Source: Streptomyces umbrinus (GTDB lineage Bacteria; Actinomycetota; Actinomycetes; Streptomycetales; Streptomycetaceae). From it: DNA of 64,000 bases. The translations under genes were made by a program, and so were the position numbers. Shown one piece after another: positions 16,023-24,379 of this stretch. The stretch covers positions 2,108,001 to 2,172,000 of the forward strand of contig NZ_JAUSZI010000002.1 of assembly GCF_030817415.1 (NCBI RefSeq), given 5' to 3'. Numbering within the stretch: position 1 is the first letter of the stretch; each line of letters starts with the position of its first letter. Under the pieces are notes generated by a model that saw only the letters and a list, made by a program, of their open reading frames with translations, had not been told where the DNA came from and ran no database searches.

Positions 16023-16985
16023 ATGACGCAGGCGACTCCCCCCGGCTGGTATCCCGATCCCGGGCAGACAATTGACGGCCCCGCCACGCAGCGCTGGTGG
16101 GACGGTAGGACATGGACGGACCAGACCCGCCCCGCGGAGTCCGGCGCCATTTGGGGTCCTCCGGCGTTCTCACCGGGCTCTCCTTATCCGGGCGCGCACC
16201 CCGGCGGCCCACGGCGCAAAGCACGTACGGCGATAGCCGTCGCCGTCGCCGTGGCGGTCCTCGCCGGCATCGGCGGCGGGGTGTACGCGCTGACCTCGGA
16301 CGACGGCTCGGACGACACCAATTCGACCAACACCCAGCCGGTGCCGACCCAGCCGGGCGGCCCGCAGGGACAGGACGGCGGCGGTCAGGGTGGCCCCGGC
16401 GCCCCGGAGGGCGGCGAGTCCGAGGTCCCGCAGCCGCTCCCGTCCGAGGAGGGCTACGCCACGGACCCGATCAACGGCATCAGCCTGCCCGTGCCCGACG
16501 GCTGGAGCGGCTCGACCATCCAGGTCGGCGCGCAGGTGACGACCAAGGGCTCCTACAAGTGCCCCGGCGACACCTCGGAGGAGTGCAGCCTCGGCGGCGC
16601 CTACTCGGCTCCCGCGCTCGCGCTGGAGCTCAAGGCCACCACCGCCGAGGCCGCCGCCAAGGAGGACATCGCCAAGAACGCCGAGGAGTCCTACGGCGGC
16701 AAGAGCTACGGCAAGATCACCTCGCACGACGAGCTCTCCTCCAAGGCCGTGACCGTGGCCGGGCAGAAGGGCTACGCGGTCCGCTGGAAGGTCGTCACGA
16801 GCAAGGGCGACGACGGCTACGTCGAGTCGCTCGTCTTCCCGGCGCCCTCCAACTCCAAGCAGCTCGTCGTCGTGCGCTTCGGCATCGATGTCAGCTCCAA
16901 GGCCCCCGAGCAGTCGGTCATCGACGAGATCACCAAGGGCATCAAGGAGGCCGCGGGCGGCGGCGGCAACGGACAGAACGTGTAG
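16023..16985 (+). CDS. DUF2510 membrane-anchored protein
   Basis: A 320-residue protein. Residues 1-45 are a DUF2510 domain (PPGWYPDPG...RWWDGRTWTDQTRP), a short module common in actinobacterial membrane proteins. One transmembrane helix follows at about 68-90 (TAIAVAVAVAVLAGIGGGVYAL). A Gly/Pro/Gln-rich linker then leads to an extracellular domain of about 170 residues (NGISLPVPDGWSGSTIQ...). That domain contains two cysteines (YKCPGDTSEECSLGG) that may form a disulfide. The function is unknown. Confidence 0.8.
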   Translation: MTQATPPGWYPDPGQTIDGPATQRWWDGRTWTDQTRPAESGAIWGPPAFSPGSPYPGAHPGGPRRKARTAIAVAVAVAVLAGIGGGVYALTSDDGSDDTNSTNTQPVPTQPGGPQGQDGGGQGGPGAPEGGESEVPQPLPSEEGYATDPINGISLPVPDGWSGSTIQVGAQVTTKGSYKCPGDTSEECSLGGAYSAPALALELKATTAEAAAKEDIAKNAEESYGGKSYGKITSHDELSSKAVTVAGQKGYAVRWKVVTSKGDDGYVESLVFPAPSNSKQLVVVRFGIDVSSKAPEQSVIDEITKGIKEAAGGGGNGQNV

Positions 16986-17003
16986 GACGTGCAGGACGTA
17001 CGG

Positions 17004-17085
17004 CGGTCAGGGCTCCGGGGCCCTGACCGGACACCAATCGGCCGGGTGGGGCGCCTCTCCGCTCGAGAGGAACCCCACCCGGCCG
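17004..17085. terminator. Two consecutive strong hairpins between convergent genes
   Basis: The first stem pairs CGGTCAGGGC with GCCCTGACCG (17004-17029, 6-nt loop). The second pairs CGGCCGGGTGGGG with CCCCACCCGGCCG (17039-17085) and contains an inner CCTCTC/GAGAGG stem. They sit between the DUF2510 gene (+) and the TetR gene (-) and should work as a bidirectional terminator. Confidence 0.75.
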
Positions 17086-17166
17086 GGGGGTGCGCGCCGC
17101 CCCCGTCCCCACGGTGCGGCGCGAGCAGGTCACCGTCCAGTCATCCCATGGACGGCGGCCTGGGTC

Positions 17167-17790
17167 TCAGGTGGTGTCCGACAGTCCCAGGGCCGGCAGC
17201 AGGGCCACGTCCACATAGCGCAGGAGGTACTCCGCGTCCGCGGGGCACCCCTCCAGGAGGGGACGGACGCGGAGCACGCCGAGCAGTTGCGCCGGCACGA
17301 ACTCCAGCACCGGATGGTCGGCTCCGACCTCGCCGCGTTCGACCGCGCGCCGGACCATCCCGCGGAGCGCCTCCAGTTCGGGCTCCACCAGTGCGTCGCG
17401 CAGCGCGCGCTGCAGTTCGTCGTCCTGCATCACGGACTGCCCGAGCGCCTGCAGCAGCCTGGTGTCCTCGTCCGACCGCTCACCAGCCGTGCGCGCGACC
17501 GCGCGCAGGTCCCCGGCGAGCGAGCCGGTGTCGATACCGATGAACTTGGGACAGTGGTTGGCCCGCAGCGCGGCCGCCACGAACTGCGGCTTCGTCTTCC
17601 ACTGCCGGTAGAGCGTGGACTTGCTGCACCGGGTGCTGGAGGCGACGCCCTCCATGGTCAGCGCGTCATAGCCGCACTCGCGGATCTGGTCGAGCACGGC
17701 GTCGAAGAACTCCTGCTCACGCTGGGGCGTGATCTTGGAGCGGCGCGAGGCGACGACCGTCTCCGGTTCGTCGGCTGCCTGGGACGTCAT
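17167..17790 (-). CDS. TetR/AcrR-family transcriptional regulator
   Basis: A 207-residue TetR-type repressor. The HTH is in the segment FDAVLDQIRECGYDALTMEGVASSTRCSKSTLYRQWKTKPQFVAAAL (residues about 28-75). The C-terminal ligand domain has the TetR_C-like ALGQSVMQDDELQRALRDALV region. The gene is divergent from a PAP2/DMT pair, with a large nested palindrome in the 247-bp gap that is its obvious operator candidate. The ATG at 17790 is preceded by AGAAGAG. Its ligand is unknown. Confidence 0.88.
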   Translation of the reverse strand: MTSQAADEPETVVASRRSKITPQREQEFFDAVLDQIRECGYDALTMEGVASSTRCSKSTLYRQWKTKPQFVAAALRANHCPKFIGIDTGSLAGDLRAVARTAGERSDEDTRLLQALGQSVMQDDELQRALRDALVEPELEALRGMVRRAVERGEVGADHPVLEFVPAQLLGVLRVRPLLEGCPADAEYLLRYVDVALLPALGLSDTT

Positions 17791-17889
17791 GGCTCTTCTC
17801 CTCGCTGGTCTCCGCGGCCCCCTGCGGGCCCGCTCCCCGTGTGCTTTCCAGTGTGGCCCTCGACCGGCCCTCAGTGTGGCGTAAGTCCT

Positions 17890-17943
17890 ATCGATACGCC
17901 AGTGTACCGGAACGCGAACGTATCGGTACACTGTCGTATCGAT
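17890..17943. promoter_or_regulatory. Nested 54-bp palindromic operator of the TetR-type regulator
   Basis: Two inverted repeats are nested: the outer pair ATCGATACG/CGTATCGAT (17890-17898, 17935-17943) and the inner pair AGTGTACCG/CGGTACACT (17901-17909, 17924-17932). Each has perfect 9-bp arms, and the central spacer is 14 bp. Each inner arm contains TACACT on one strand, which fits a -10 box, so the operator probably covers divergent promoters for the TetR gene and the PAP2 operon. Confidence 0.75.
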
Positions 17944-18037
17944 GAGCCTTGGACAGGACCCACCCCCGTGTCGAGTGGATCCCCTCCTGGGCTCACCACG
18001 CACCAGCACGACCAGAACGTCAGCAAGGGGGCCGGGG

Positions 18038-18904
18038 ATGGAAAGCCGATCCGAGCCTGCAAGAGAAGGGGAGGCCGCGATACGGCGGCCGCCCCTCGTC
18101 CGTGAGCTCCTGCTCGTCGTGGGGCTCTTCCTCGTCTACAAGCTCGGCCGGCAGCTGGCCACGGGCCACACCGGTGAGGCCCTCGACAACGCGCACCGGG
18201 TCTGGGACCTCGAACGCTTCCTGCGTCTGCCCGGCGAAGGCGACGTGCAGTCGGGGCTGCTGCACGGCGACACCCTCGTGCACGTCGTCAACACCTACTA
18301 CGCGACCGTCCACTTCCCCGCCACCGCGGCCTTCCTGATCTGGCTCTACCTGCGGCGGCCCGGGCACTACGTGTGGGCCCGCCGGGTACTGGCCGCGGTC
18401 ACCGCCGCCGCCCTGGTGGTGCACCTCACGTTCCCGCTCGCCCCGCCCCGCATGCTCGCCGCGACGGGCCTCGTGGACACCGGCCAGGTGTACGGGCCCA
18501 CGGTGTACGGCGCCTCGCCCGAGACCGACTCGCTGTCGAACCAGTTCGCGGCGATGCCCTCGCTGCACTTCGGCTGGGCCCTGATGGTCGCGATCGGCCT
18601 GATCGCCGCGACCCGGTCCCGGTGGCGATGGCTCTGGCTGCTGCATCCGCTGGTCACGCTGCTGGTGATCGTCGGCACGGCGAACCACTACTGGCTCGAC
18701 GCGATCGTCGCGGCCGCGCTGCTCGGCATCGCCCTCGCCGTGATCCGCGTACCGCGCCGGACGGCGGCACCGACGGCGCCCGCCCGGGAGCGCGTGGGCG
18801 CCGGCGGCTCCGTACCGGAAGGGCCGGGGGCACCGGACGGATCCGGCGGGCCGGGGACACCCGGCGCGCAGGACGCTCCGGAGCTCGTGGGAGCCGGACG
18901 ATGA
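18038..18904 (+). CDS. PAP2-superfamily membrane phosphatase / inositol-phosphotransferase-like protein
   Basis: A 288-residue integral membrane protein of the PAP2 (Aur1/inositolphosphotransferase-like) group. Several helices surround the active-site motifs AMPSLHFGWALM and GTANHYWLDAIV, which supply the two catalytic histidines. It probably dephosphorylates or transfers a phospho-head group on a lipid at the outer membrane face. The C-terminal 55 residues are a Gly/Pro-rich tail. The ATG overlaps nothing upstream and follows AAGGGG. The 3' end overlaps the next gene by ATGA, so the two are co-translated and likely controlled by the TetR protein. Confidence 0.82.
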   Translation: MESRSEPAREGEAAIRRPPLVRELLLVVGLFLVYKLGRQLATGHTGEALDNAHRVWDLERFLRLPGEGDVQSGLLHGDTLVHVVNTYYATVHFPATAAFLIWLYLRRPGHYVWARRVLAAVTAAALVVHLTFPLAPPRMLAATGLVDTGQVYGPTVYGASPETDSLSNQFAAMPSLHFGWALMVAIGLIAATRSRWRWLWLLHPLVTLLVIVGTANHYWLDAIVAAALLGIALAVIRVPRRTAAPTAPARERVGAGGSVPEGPGAPDGSGGPGTPGAQDAPELVGAGR

Positions 18905-19905
18905 GCGCCACGCTCGTCGCCGTCGTCCTGTCGCTGTTCTCGGCCGTCGCGTACGCCGCCGCGGCCGTGGCCCAGCAGCGGCTGGCCGCACGGACCCCCG
19001 ACTCCGGGGTGCTCCGGCTGCTCGGCAGCGGTGCCTGGTGGTGGTCGGTGGGCCTCAACGCGTCGGCGGCGCTGCTGCACGTGGCCGCCCTCAAGTACGG
19101 ACCCCTCACGCTGGTCCAGCCGCTCGGCGCGCTCACGCTCGTCGCCGCGGTGCCGCTGGGCGCACGGATGGCGGGGCGGCACGTCACGCTCGTCGAGTGG
19201 CGCGGTACGGCGCTGACGCTGGCCGGGCTCGCGGCGCTGCTGGTCACGGCGTCAGGGCCCGCGCCCGACGATGTGCTGAGCGTCCCGCAGGCGCTGGCCG
19301 TGGCGGGCACGACCGCGGCCCTCATCGGCGTACTGGCCAGGCCGGGCACCCGCCCCGGGCTGCGGCACGCGACCTCGTCCGGATTCGCCTCGGGTGTCGC
19401 CTCGGCGCTCACGCAGACCGTCACGGTCGCCGCGACGGACCGCTCGGAATCCCTGCTCAGCGGACAGGTGATCGTGGTCACGCTGCTGGTCGCCGCCTTC
19501 GCGGCGGGCGGGCTGCTGCTTTCGCAGACCGCCTACAAGGGCGGGCTCGGCGCTCCCCTCGCGGTGGTGACGCTGGCCAACCCGATCGCCGCCGCGGTGA
19601 TCGGCCTCTCGCTGCTCGGCGAGCGACTGCAGGGCGGCGCGGCGGGACTGCTGCTGGCGCTGGCCGGGGCGGCGGTCGCGGCCTGGGGCGTGGTGACGCT
19701 GTCGCGCTCCACGCCGGTGCCTTCGGCGATGGAATCCCCGACGGCGGAACCCCTGACAGCAGCTCCGGCGGAGCCTTCGACGGAGACCTCGGTGGACGAG
19801 GAGCACCCGGTGGCCGCGGTTCTCGCCCTGGAGCCCGGATCGGCCTTGAACGAGCCGTCGTTGCTGCCGCGGCAGCCGAAGCCCGAGCGCCTCACCCCGC
19901 TGTAG
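18901..19905 (+). CDS. DMT-family (EamA-like) membrane permease
   Basis: A 334-residue protein with about nine or ten hydrophobic helices (starting MSATLVAVVLSLFSAVAYAAAAVAQQRL) and internal duplication typical of the drug/metabolite transporter superfamily. Motifs such as LKYGPLTLVQPLGALTLVAAVPLGARM and LANPIAAAVIGLSLLGERLQGG match the two EamA halves. A hydrophilic C-terminal tail of about 65 residues follows the last helix. It overlaps the PAP2 gene by 4 bp. The substrate is unknown; coupling to PAP2 suggests lipid-related export. Confidence 0.78.
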   Translation: MSATLVAVVLSLFSAVAYAAAAVAQQRLAARTPDSGVLRLLGSGAWWWSVGLNASAALLHVAALKYGPLTLVQPLGALTLVAAVPLGARMAGRHVTLVEWRGTALTLAGLAALLVTASGPAPDDVLSVPQALAVAGTTAALIGVLARPGTRPGLRHATSSGFASGVASALTQTVTVAATDRSESLLSGQVIVVTLLVAAFAAGGLLLSQTAYKGGLGAPLAVVTLANPIAAAVIGLSLLGERLQGGAAGLLLALAGAAVAAWGVVTLSRSTPVPSAMESPTAEPLTAAPAEPSTETSVDEEHPVAAVLALEPGSALNEPSLLPRQPKPERLTPL

Positions 19906-19929
19906 GCCACGGCGGAACGCACGACGGAA

Positions 19930-19971
19930 TGAGGGAGGGCGGCCGCGGATGTCCGCGGCCGCCCTCCCTCA
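19930..19971. terminator. Strong bidirectional terminator with 20-bp stem
   Basis: The arms 19930-19949 and 19952-19971 (TGAGGGAGGGC.../...GCCCTCCCTCA) pair perfectly with a 2-nt loop. It lies between convergent genes ending at 19905 and 20004. Confidence 0.85.
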
Positions 19972-20003
19972 CGACGCTCACGACGAACTGACGAACCGAT
20001 TCG

Positions 20004-20918
20004 TCAGCCAAGCCCTCGGCTGTCCTGCTTGAGTGCCGTGTCGACGGTCAGCGCCGTCGCTATCACGAGGCTCAACAGGGGCTCGGGAAGCTGGTAGTGC
20101 AGCTGCAGGACGTAGTTGTCCGCAGTCGTGAACATCGTCTTGGCGAGGCCTTCCCAGGTCTTGGTGATCCGGGCGACCTCGTTGTCGGCGTGGTCGACGA
20201 TCGAGAAGTTCCAGGCGCGCCAGTTCTCCGCCTTGATCGCGCCGACCTGCTTGTCGTCGACCTTGATGGCGAAGTTGATCTTCCCGACCATGTTCTGCTG
20301 GGCTATCTCACCGACCGGCGAACCGTCCGGACGCGCCACGAGCACCCGCGACTTCATGAACTTGCGGGGCCGGGTCAGCAACAACTGCGGCTGACCGTAC
20401 GCGTCGCGGATCTCCAGCTTGTGCGTCATGAACTGGTCGAGGCTCGCGAAGAAGCGCAGCACCTTCTTCAGCGCGCCCTGTCCGACCTGCACCACCGAGC
20501 CGAGCTGGTTGCCCTGCTGGTCCATGACCTTGTACTCGTTGGTCAGCTCGATCAGCTTGGCCTTCTGGTTCACCACCAGGACCGGCTCGGTGAACAGCGT
20601 GCCCCCGCCGGCGGCGTTCGGTGCGACACCGGCCTGCTGATGCACCTGCTGCTGCACGCGCGGGTCGAACCCTCCCGCCTGCTGCGGAACCTGCTGCACC
20701 GGCTGCTGCTGCACAGGGTGCTGCTGCGGCTGCTGCTGCACGTGAGGGTGCTGCTGCGGCTGCTGCGGCATGTGCTGGACCGGCTGCGCGGCCTGAGCCT
20801 GCTGCTGGTCCTGGTTGGTGTGCTGGGTCCACTGAGCACCGTCCCAGTAACGCAGCGTCTGGGGCGCACCCTGAGGATCCGGGTACCAACCTGCAGGAGT
20901 GTTCGAATGCGTGGTCAC
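20004..20918 (-). CDS. DUF2510 / phospholipid-scramblase-like (LURP-one-related) protein
   Basis: A 304-residue protein. Residues 1-36 form a DUF2510 domain (PAGWYPDPQGAPQTLRYWDGAQWTQH). Residues about 37-100 are a Gln/Pro/His-rich linker with PQQPQQHP-type repeats. The rest is a scramblase/LURP-one beta-barrel domain (TLFTEPVLVVNQKAKLIELTNEYKVMDQQGNQLG... LEIRDAYGQPQLLLTRPRKFMKSRV). Its end, PLLSLVIATALTVDTALKQ, is a hydrophobic C-terminal helix like the buried helix of scramblases. The role in bacteria is unclear; it is probably membrane-associated. The start is a GTG at 20918. Confidence 0.82.
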   Translation of the reverse strand: MTTHSNTPAGWYPDPQGAPQTLRYWDGAQWTQHTNQDQQQAQAAQPVQHMPQQPQQHPHVQQQPQQHPVQQQPVQQVPQQAGGFDPRVQQQVHQQAGVAPNAAGGGTLFTEPVLVVNQKAKLIELTNEYKVMDQQGNQLGSVVQVGQGALKKVLRFFASLDQFMTHKLEIRDAYGQPQLLLTRPRKFMKSRVLVARPDGSPVGEIAQQNMVGKINFAIKVDDKQVGAIKAENWRAWNFSIVDHADNEVARITKTWEGLAKTMFTTADNYVLQLHYQLPEPLLSLVIATALTVDTALKQDSRGLG

Positions 20919-21004
20919 CGGGGCACACTACCCCGGGCCCGCCAGAACCTGACCAGTCCGTGCGATGTGGGACTCATCGCATCTCCGGTGGCGAATCGCA
21001 CCCT

Positions 21005-23053
21005 CTAGGCCCTGGCGATCGCCGGGTCGCTGACGCCCACCCGGCCGTTCTCGACGTGCCCGGCGAACCGGCGCAGGAACGAGCCGCCCGCGTCGGACAC
21101 GGTGAGGTCGTACCAGCGCTTGCTCGCCCCCAGGTCAACGGTGTGCCTGACGGTCGCGCCGGACCGTACCCGGATCGACTTGGGCCTGCCGCCGTAGCCG
21201 TTGGTGAGCTTGAGCTCGGCCGTGCGGGAGCCCTTGTTGGTGAAGGTCAGCTCGATGTCGTCCCCGTCGTGCCGTGCGGTGACCTCGGGTCCGGCGGTCC
21301 TGCCCGGGCCCTTGAAGACACGTACGAAGCCGTTGGGCCCGTGCACGGTCAGGTCGTACGAGCCGTTCGAGTAGGCGGAGTTCCAGGTGTCCGAGACGCT
21401 CTTGCCGGCCTCGGTGGTGTAGGTCCAGGGGCCGTCGGTGCGGCTTCCGGAGGTGACGTGGAAGGAGGCGCCGGCCTTCTTGCCCGAGGCGAAGGTCAGC
21501 GTGAACTTCCCGGCCTTCGGGTCCACCGAACCGTCGATCCACGGCGCGTACCGGAGCGGGCGCGCGAGCCGCAGACCGCGCTCCTGCTTCGGCAGCTTCG
21601 GATCCGCGGGCGGGGTCGGCTTGTAGTCCGGGTGCCGGCCCTTGTCCGGCGGCTCGTACGCGTCGGTGTCCGGGAGGTCGGCCGGCCTGCTGTCCTTGCG
21701 GGAGAAGTCGAACGCGGCGGTCAGGTCGCCGCAGATGGCCCGCCGCCAGGGCGAGATGTTCGGCTCCTCGACACCGAAGCGGCGCTCCATGAACCGGACG
21801 ATCGAGGTGTGGTCGAGGGTCTCGGAGCAGACGTAACCGCCCTTGCTCCAGGGCGAGACGACGAGCATCGGCACGCGCGGGCCGAGCCCGTAGGGTCCTG
21901 CGACATGCGTCGAGCTGCCCGCGAAGAGGTCCGGGCCGACGTCGACGGTGGACTTGCCCCGGCCGGCGTCGCGCGGCGGCAGCGGCGGGACCAGGTGGTC
22001 GAAGAAGCCGTCGTTCTCGTCGTACGTGATGAACAGGGCCGTCTTGGCCCACACCTTGGGGTCGGAGGTGAGCGCCTCCAGGACCTGGGAGATGTACCAG
22101 GCGCCGTAGTTCGAGGGCCAGTTGGAGTGCTCGGAGAAGGCCTCGGGGGCGGCGATCCAGGAGATCTGCGGCAGCTTGCCGCCCTTGACGTCGGCGCGCA
22201 ACTGGTCGAAGTAGCCCTCGCCCTTGCGGGCGTCGGTGCCGGTGCGGGCCTTGTCGTAGAGCGGGTCGCCGGCCTTGGCGCCCCGGTACTTGTTGAAGTA
22301 GAGCAGCGAGTTGTCGCCGTAGTTGCCGCGGTACGCGTCCGAGATCCAGCCCCAGGAGCCGGCCGCGTCCAGGCCGTCGCCGATGTCCTGGTAGATCTTC
22401 CAGGAGATCCCGGCCTTCTCCAGGCGCTCGGGGTACGTCGTCCAGTCGTAGCCGACCTCGTCGTTCCCGAGGACGGGGCCGCCGCCCTTGCCGTCGTTGC
22501 CGGTGAAGCCCGTCCACATGTAGTAGCGGTTCGGGTCGGTGGAGCCGATGAACGAGCAGTGGTACGCGTCGCAGACGGTGAAGGTGTCGGCGAGCGCGTA
22601 GTGGAAGGGGATGTCCTCGCGGGTCAGGTACGCCATGGTCGTGGCACCCTTCGCGGGGACCCACTTGTCGTACTTACCGCCGTTGTAGGCGGCGTGCCCG
22701 TCGGGCCAGCTGTGCGGCAGGCCCTCCAGGAACTGCATACCGAGGTCGTCGGCCTCCGGGTGGAAGGGCAGCAGCTCCTTGGTCCCGTCCGACTGGTGCC
22801 ACACGGATTTTCCGTTGTCGAGCGTGACCGGGTGCGGGTCACCGAAGCCGCGTACGCCTCTGAGCGCACCGAAGTAGTGATCGAAGGAACGGTTCTCCTG
22901 CATAAGGACGACGATGTGCTCGACGTCCTCGATGGTGCCGCGGTGGTAGCCCGCGGGGATGGACGCGGCCTTGGCGATGCTCTCCGACAGCGCGGTGAAC
23001 CCCGCGGTGCCGCCTGCGAGTTGGAGAAAACGGCGCCGATTCACTTCGGGCAT
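21005..23053 (-). CDS. Tat-exported phosphocholine-specific phospholipase C
   Basis: A 682-residue secreted enzyme. The N-terminus has a twin-arginine signal (VNRRRFLQLAGGTAGFTALSESIAKA). The phosphoesterase family signature VLMQENRSFDHYFGALRGVRGF follows. Further family segments are SWIAAPEAFSEHSNWPSNYGAWY, FITYDENDGFFDHLVPP and TLDHTSIVRFMERRFGVEEPNISPWRR. Two C-terminal beta domains of the DUF756 type follow (about 500-682), as in non-haemolytic phospholipases C of Pseudomonas, Mycobacterium and Streptomyces. It hydrolyses phosphatidylcholine or sphingomyelin. An in-frame upstream extension exists, but ATG 23053 begins the signal peptide. It may serve phosphate scavenging; no PHO box was identified. 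Confidence 0.88.
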   Translation of the reverse strand: MPEVNRRRFLQLAGGTAGFTALSESIAKAASIPAGYHRGTIEDVEHIVVLMQENRSFDHYFGALRGVRGFGDPHPVTLDNGKSVWHQSDGTKELLPFHPEADDLGMQFLEGLPHSWPDGHAAYNGGKYDKWVPAKGATTMAYLTREDIPFHYALADTFTVCDAYHCSFIGSTDPNRYYMWTGFTGNDGKGGGPVLGNDEVGYDWTTYPERLEKAGISWKIYQDIGDGLDAAGSWGWISDAYRGNYGDNSLLYFNKYRGAKAGDPLYDKARTGTDARKGEGYFDQLRADVKGGKLPQISWIAAPEAFSEHSNWPSNYGAWYISQVLEALTSDPKVWAKTALFITYDENDGFFDHLVPPLPPRDAGRGKSTVDVGPDLFAGSSTHVAGPYGLGPRVPMLVVSPWSKGGYVCSETLDHTSIVRFMERRFGVEEPNISPWRRAICGDLTAAFDFSRKDSRPADLPDTDAYEPPDKGRHPDYKPTPPADPKLPKQERGLRLARPLRYAPWIDGSVDPKAGKFTLTFASGKKAGASFHVTSGSRTDGPWTYTTEAGKSVSDTWNSAYSNGSYDLTVHGPNGFVRVFKGPGRTAGPEVTARHDGDDIELTFTNKGSRTAELKLTNGYGGRPKSIRVRSGATVRHTVDLGASKRWYDLTVSDAGGSFLRRFAGHVENGRVGVSDPAIARA

Positions 23054-23212
23054 GGCAGGTGACCTCTTGTCCTGAGGGGGTACTGAGGGCGAGTACGTGA
23101 TGGAACGTGCGCGAATGGAGTGTTCCAAGAGCAACAAACGTCAGGGAAGGGCCGCGTGGCATCTGTGTGAAACACGGCGGTACGTGAGGTGCGCGGCCCG
23201 TTCGGGGAACGG

Positions 23213-23689
23213 TCAGCTTCCGGTCGCTTCCTTCCAGCCGTCAACGTACGACGTGAGGTTCTTGTCGATGTCGGACCAGTCGGGCTCGAAGACCTCCACG
23301 CCGTCCATGAGCTTGGTGAGCGCGATGGCGTTGGCATCGGTGGCCTTGGCGTCCTGGCGGACGCTGAAGCCGCCGCCGATCTCGCTGACCTGCTGCCGGG
23401 CGTTGCGGCTCAGCATGTGGTCGAGGAGCTTCTTGGCGTTCTTGCTGTGCGGGGCATCGGTGACCAGCCCGGCCGCGTACGGCAGGGCGAAGGTGGTGGG
23501 CCTGCCCGTGGTGGTCGCCGGGAACCAGATGGCGAGGTTCGGCATGGACTTGGCCTGGGCGAAGTTCATCTGGACATCGCCGTTCGCAACGAGCAGTTCG
23601 CCCTTGTCGACCTTGGGCGCGAGCTTGCCGGTGGAGGCGGACGGGCCGACGTTGTTGCCCTGGAGCCTGCCGAGGTAGTCCATGGCATC
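23213..23689 (-). pseudogene. C-terminal fragment of an ABC substrate-binding protein (2-aminoethylphosphonate type)
   Basis: The 156 residues from MDYLGRLQGNNVGPSASTGK to WKEATGS match only the C-terminal half of a periplasmic-type binding protein, including ANGDVQMNFAQAKSMPNLAIWFPA and TFALPYAAGLVTDAPHSKNAKKLLDHMLS. Signal peptide and N-terminal lobe are missing. The sequence runs directly into the 3' end of a truncated GntR gene in a different frame. The pairing of a GntR regulator with such a protein is typical of 2-aminoethylphosphonate uptake loci, so one deletion probably removed both gene ends. No permease or ATPase remains nearby. Confidence 0.72.
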
Positions 23690-24333
23690 GGAAGAACGGG
23701 TGGCGTGCCGATGAGGAGGGCCTCGCGCGGGGTGGCGAGCACCGTCTCGATGCGTTCGTCGGCGTCTCCGAAGGCGATGCCCTGCTGGTGGAGGTAGGCG
23801 TAGAAGGAGGAGTCGGGGTCGAAGTCGGCGTCCAGGCGGGGAAGGCGGGCCACGGAGACGTAGGTGCTTTCCAGGCCGACCCGCTCGTCGTCCGCGAGCA
23901 GCACGCGCTCCAGATGCCAGACCGGCTCGCCGCGCGTGAGCCCGGTCTCGGCGGCGAGCGCTTCGGGGCAGGGGAAGCGGTCGAGGGTGACGAGGTTACG
24001 GCCGGGGGTACGCCCCTGACGTCGTACGCCTTCGGTGTAGCTGGCGAGCGACAGGGGCTGCTCCAGCTTCGGGCCCGCGACGACCGTGCCGCGCCCCTGC
24101 CGCCGCAGCCGCCCCTCCAGCACCAGTTCACGGATCGCCTGCCGTACGGTCTCCCGCGCGACCTCGTACCGCTCGGACAGGTCCCGCTCGGTGGGGAGCA
24201 GCCCGCCCTCCCCGAGCTCGTCGACGAGGGCGGAGATCCGCGCCTTCACCGCGTAGTACTTCGGGATGCGGCCGTGCTCCGGAATTCCGGATCGGACGGG
24301 GGCCGCGGGGTGCTGGTCGTTCGGGTAGTCCAC
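23690..24333 (-). pseudogene. GntR/UTRA regulator truncated at its C-terminus
   Basis: The N-terminal winged HTH is intact (KISALVDELGEGG-like opening, PTERDLSERYEVARETVRQAIRELVLEGRLRRQGRGTVV). The UTRA effector domain follows through ERIETVLATPREALLIGTPP. At VLPM the homology stops and the frame enters the substrate-binding protein gene out of frame. About 30 residues of the usual UTRA end are missing. The start is a GTG at 24333. The lost end carries part of the ligand-binding strand set, so the product is probably not a functional regulator, though a DNA-binding remnant could still be made. Confidence 0.7.
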
Positions 24334-24379
24334 GCAGGGATCGTCGCAGATGGGACGGGTGGATTTCCTGGCGGGTTTC

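Noticed and set aside
20640..20790. CTGCTG-rich repeats as a possible regulatory repeat
   Set aside because: They encode the Gln/Pro linker of the scramblase-like protein and are explained by it.
20621..23062. 813-codon plus-strand frame across the phospholipase C gene
   Set aside because: It is antisense to a complete Tat phospholipase C and has no recognisable motif or ribosome site.
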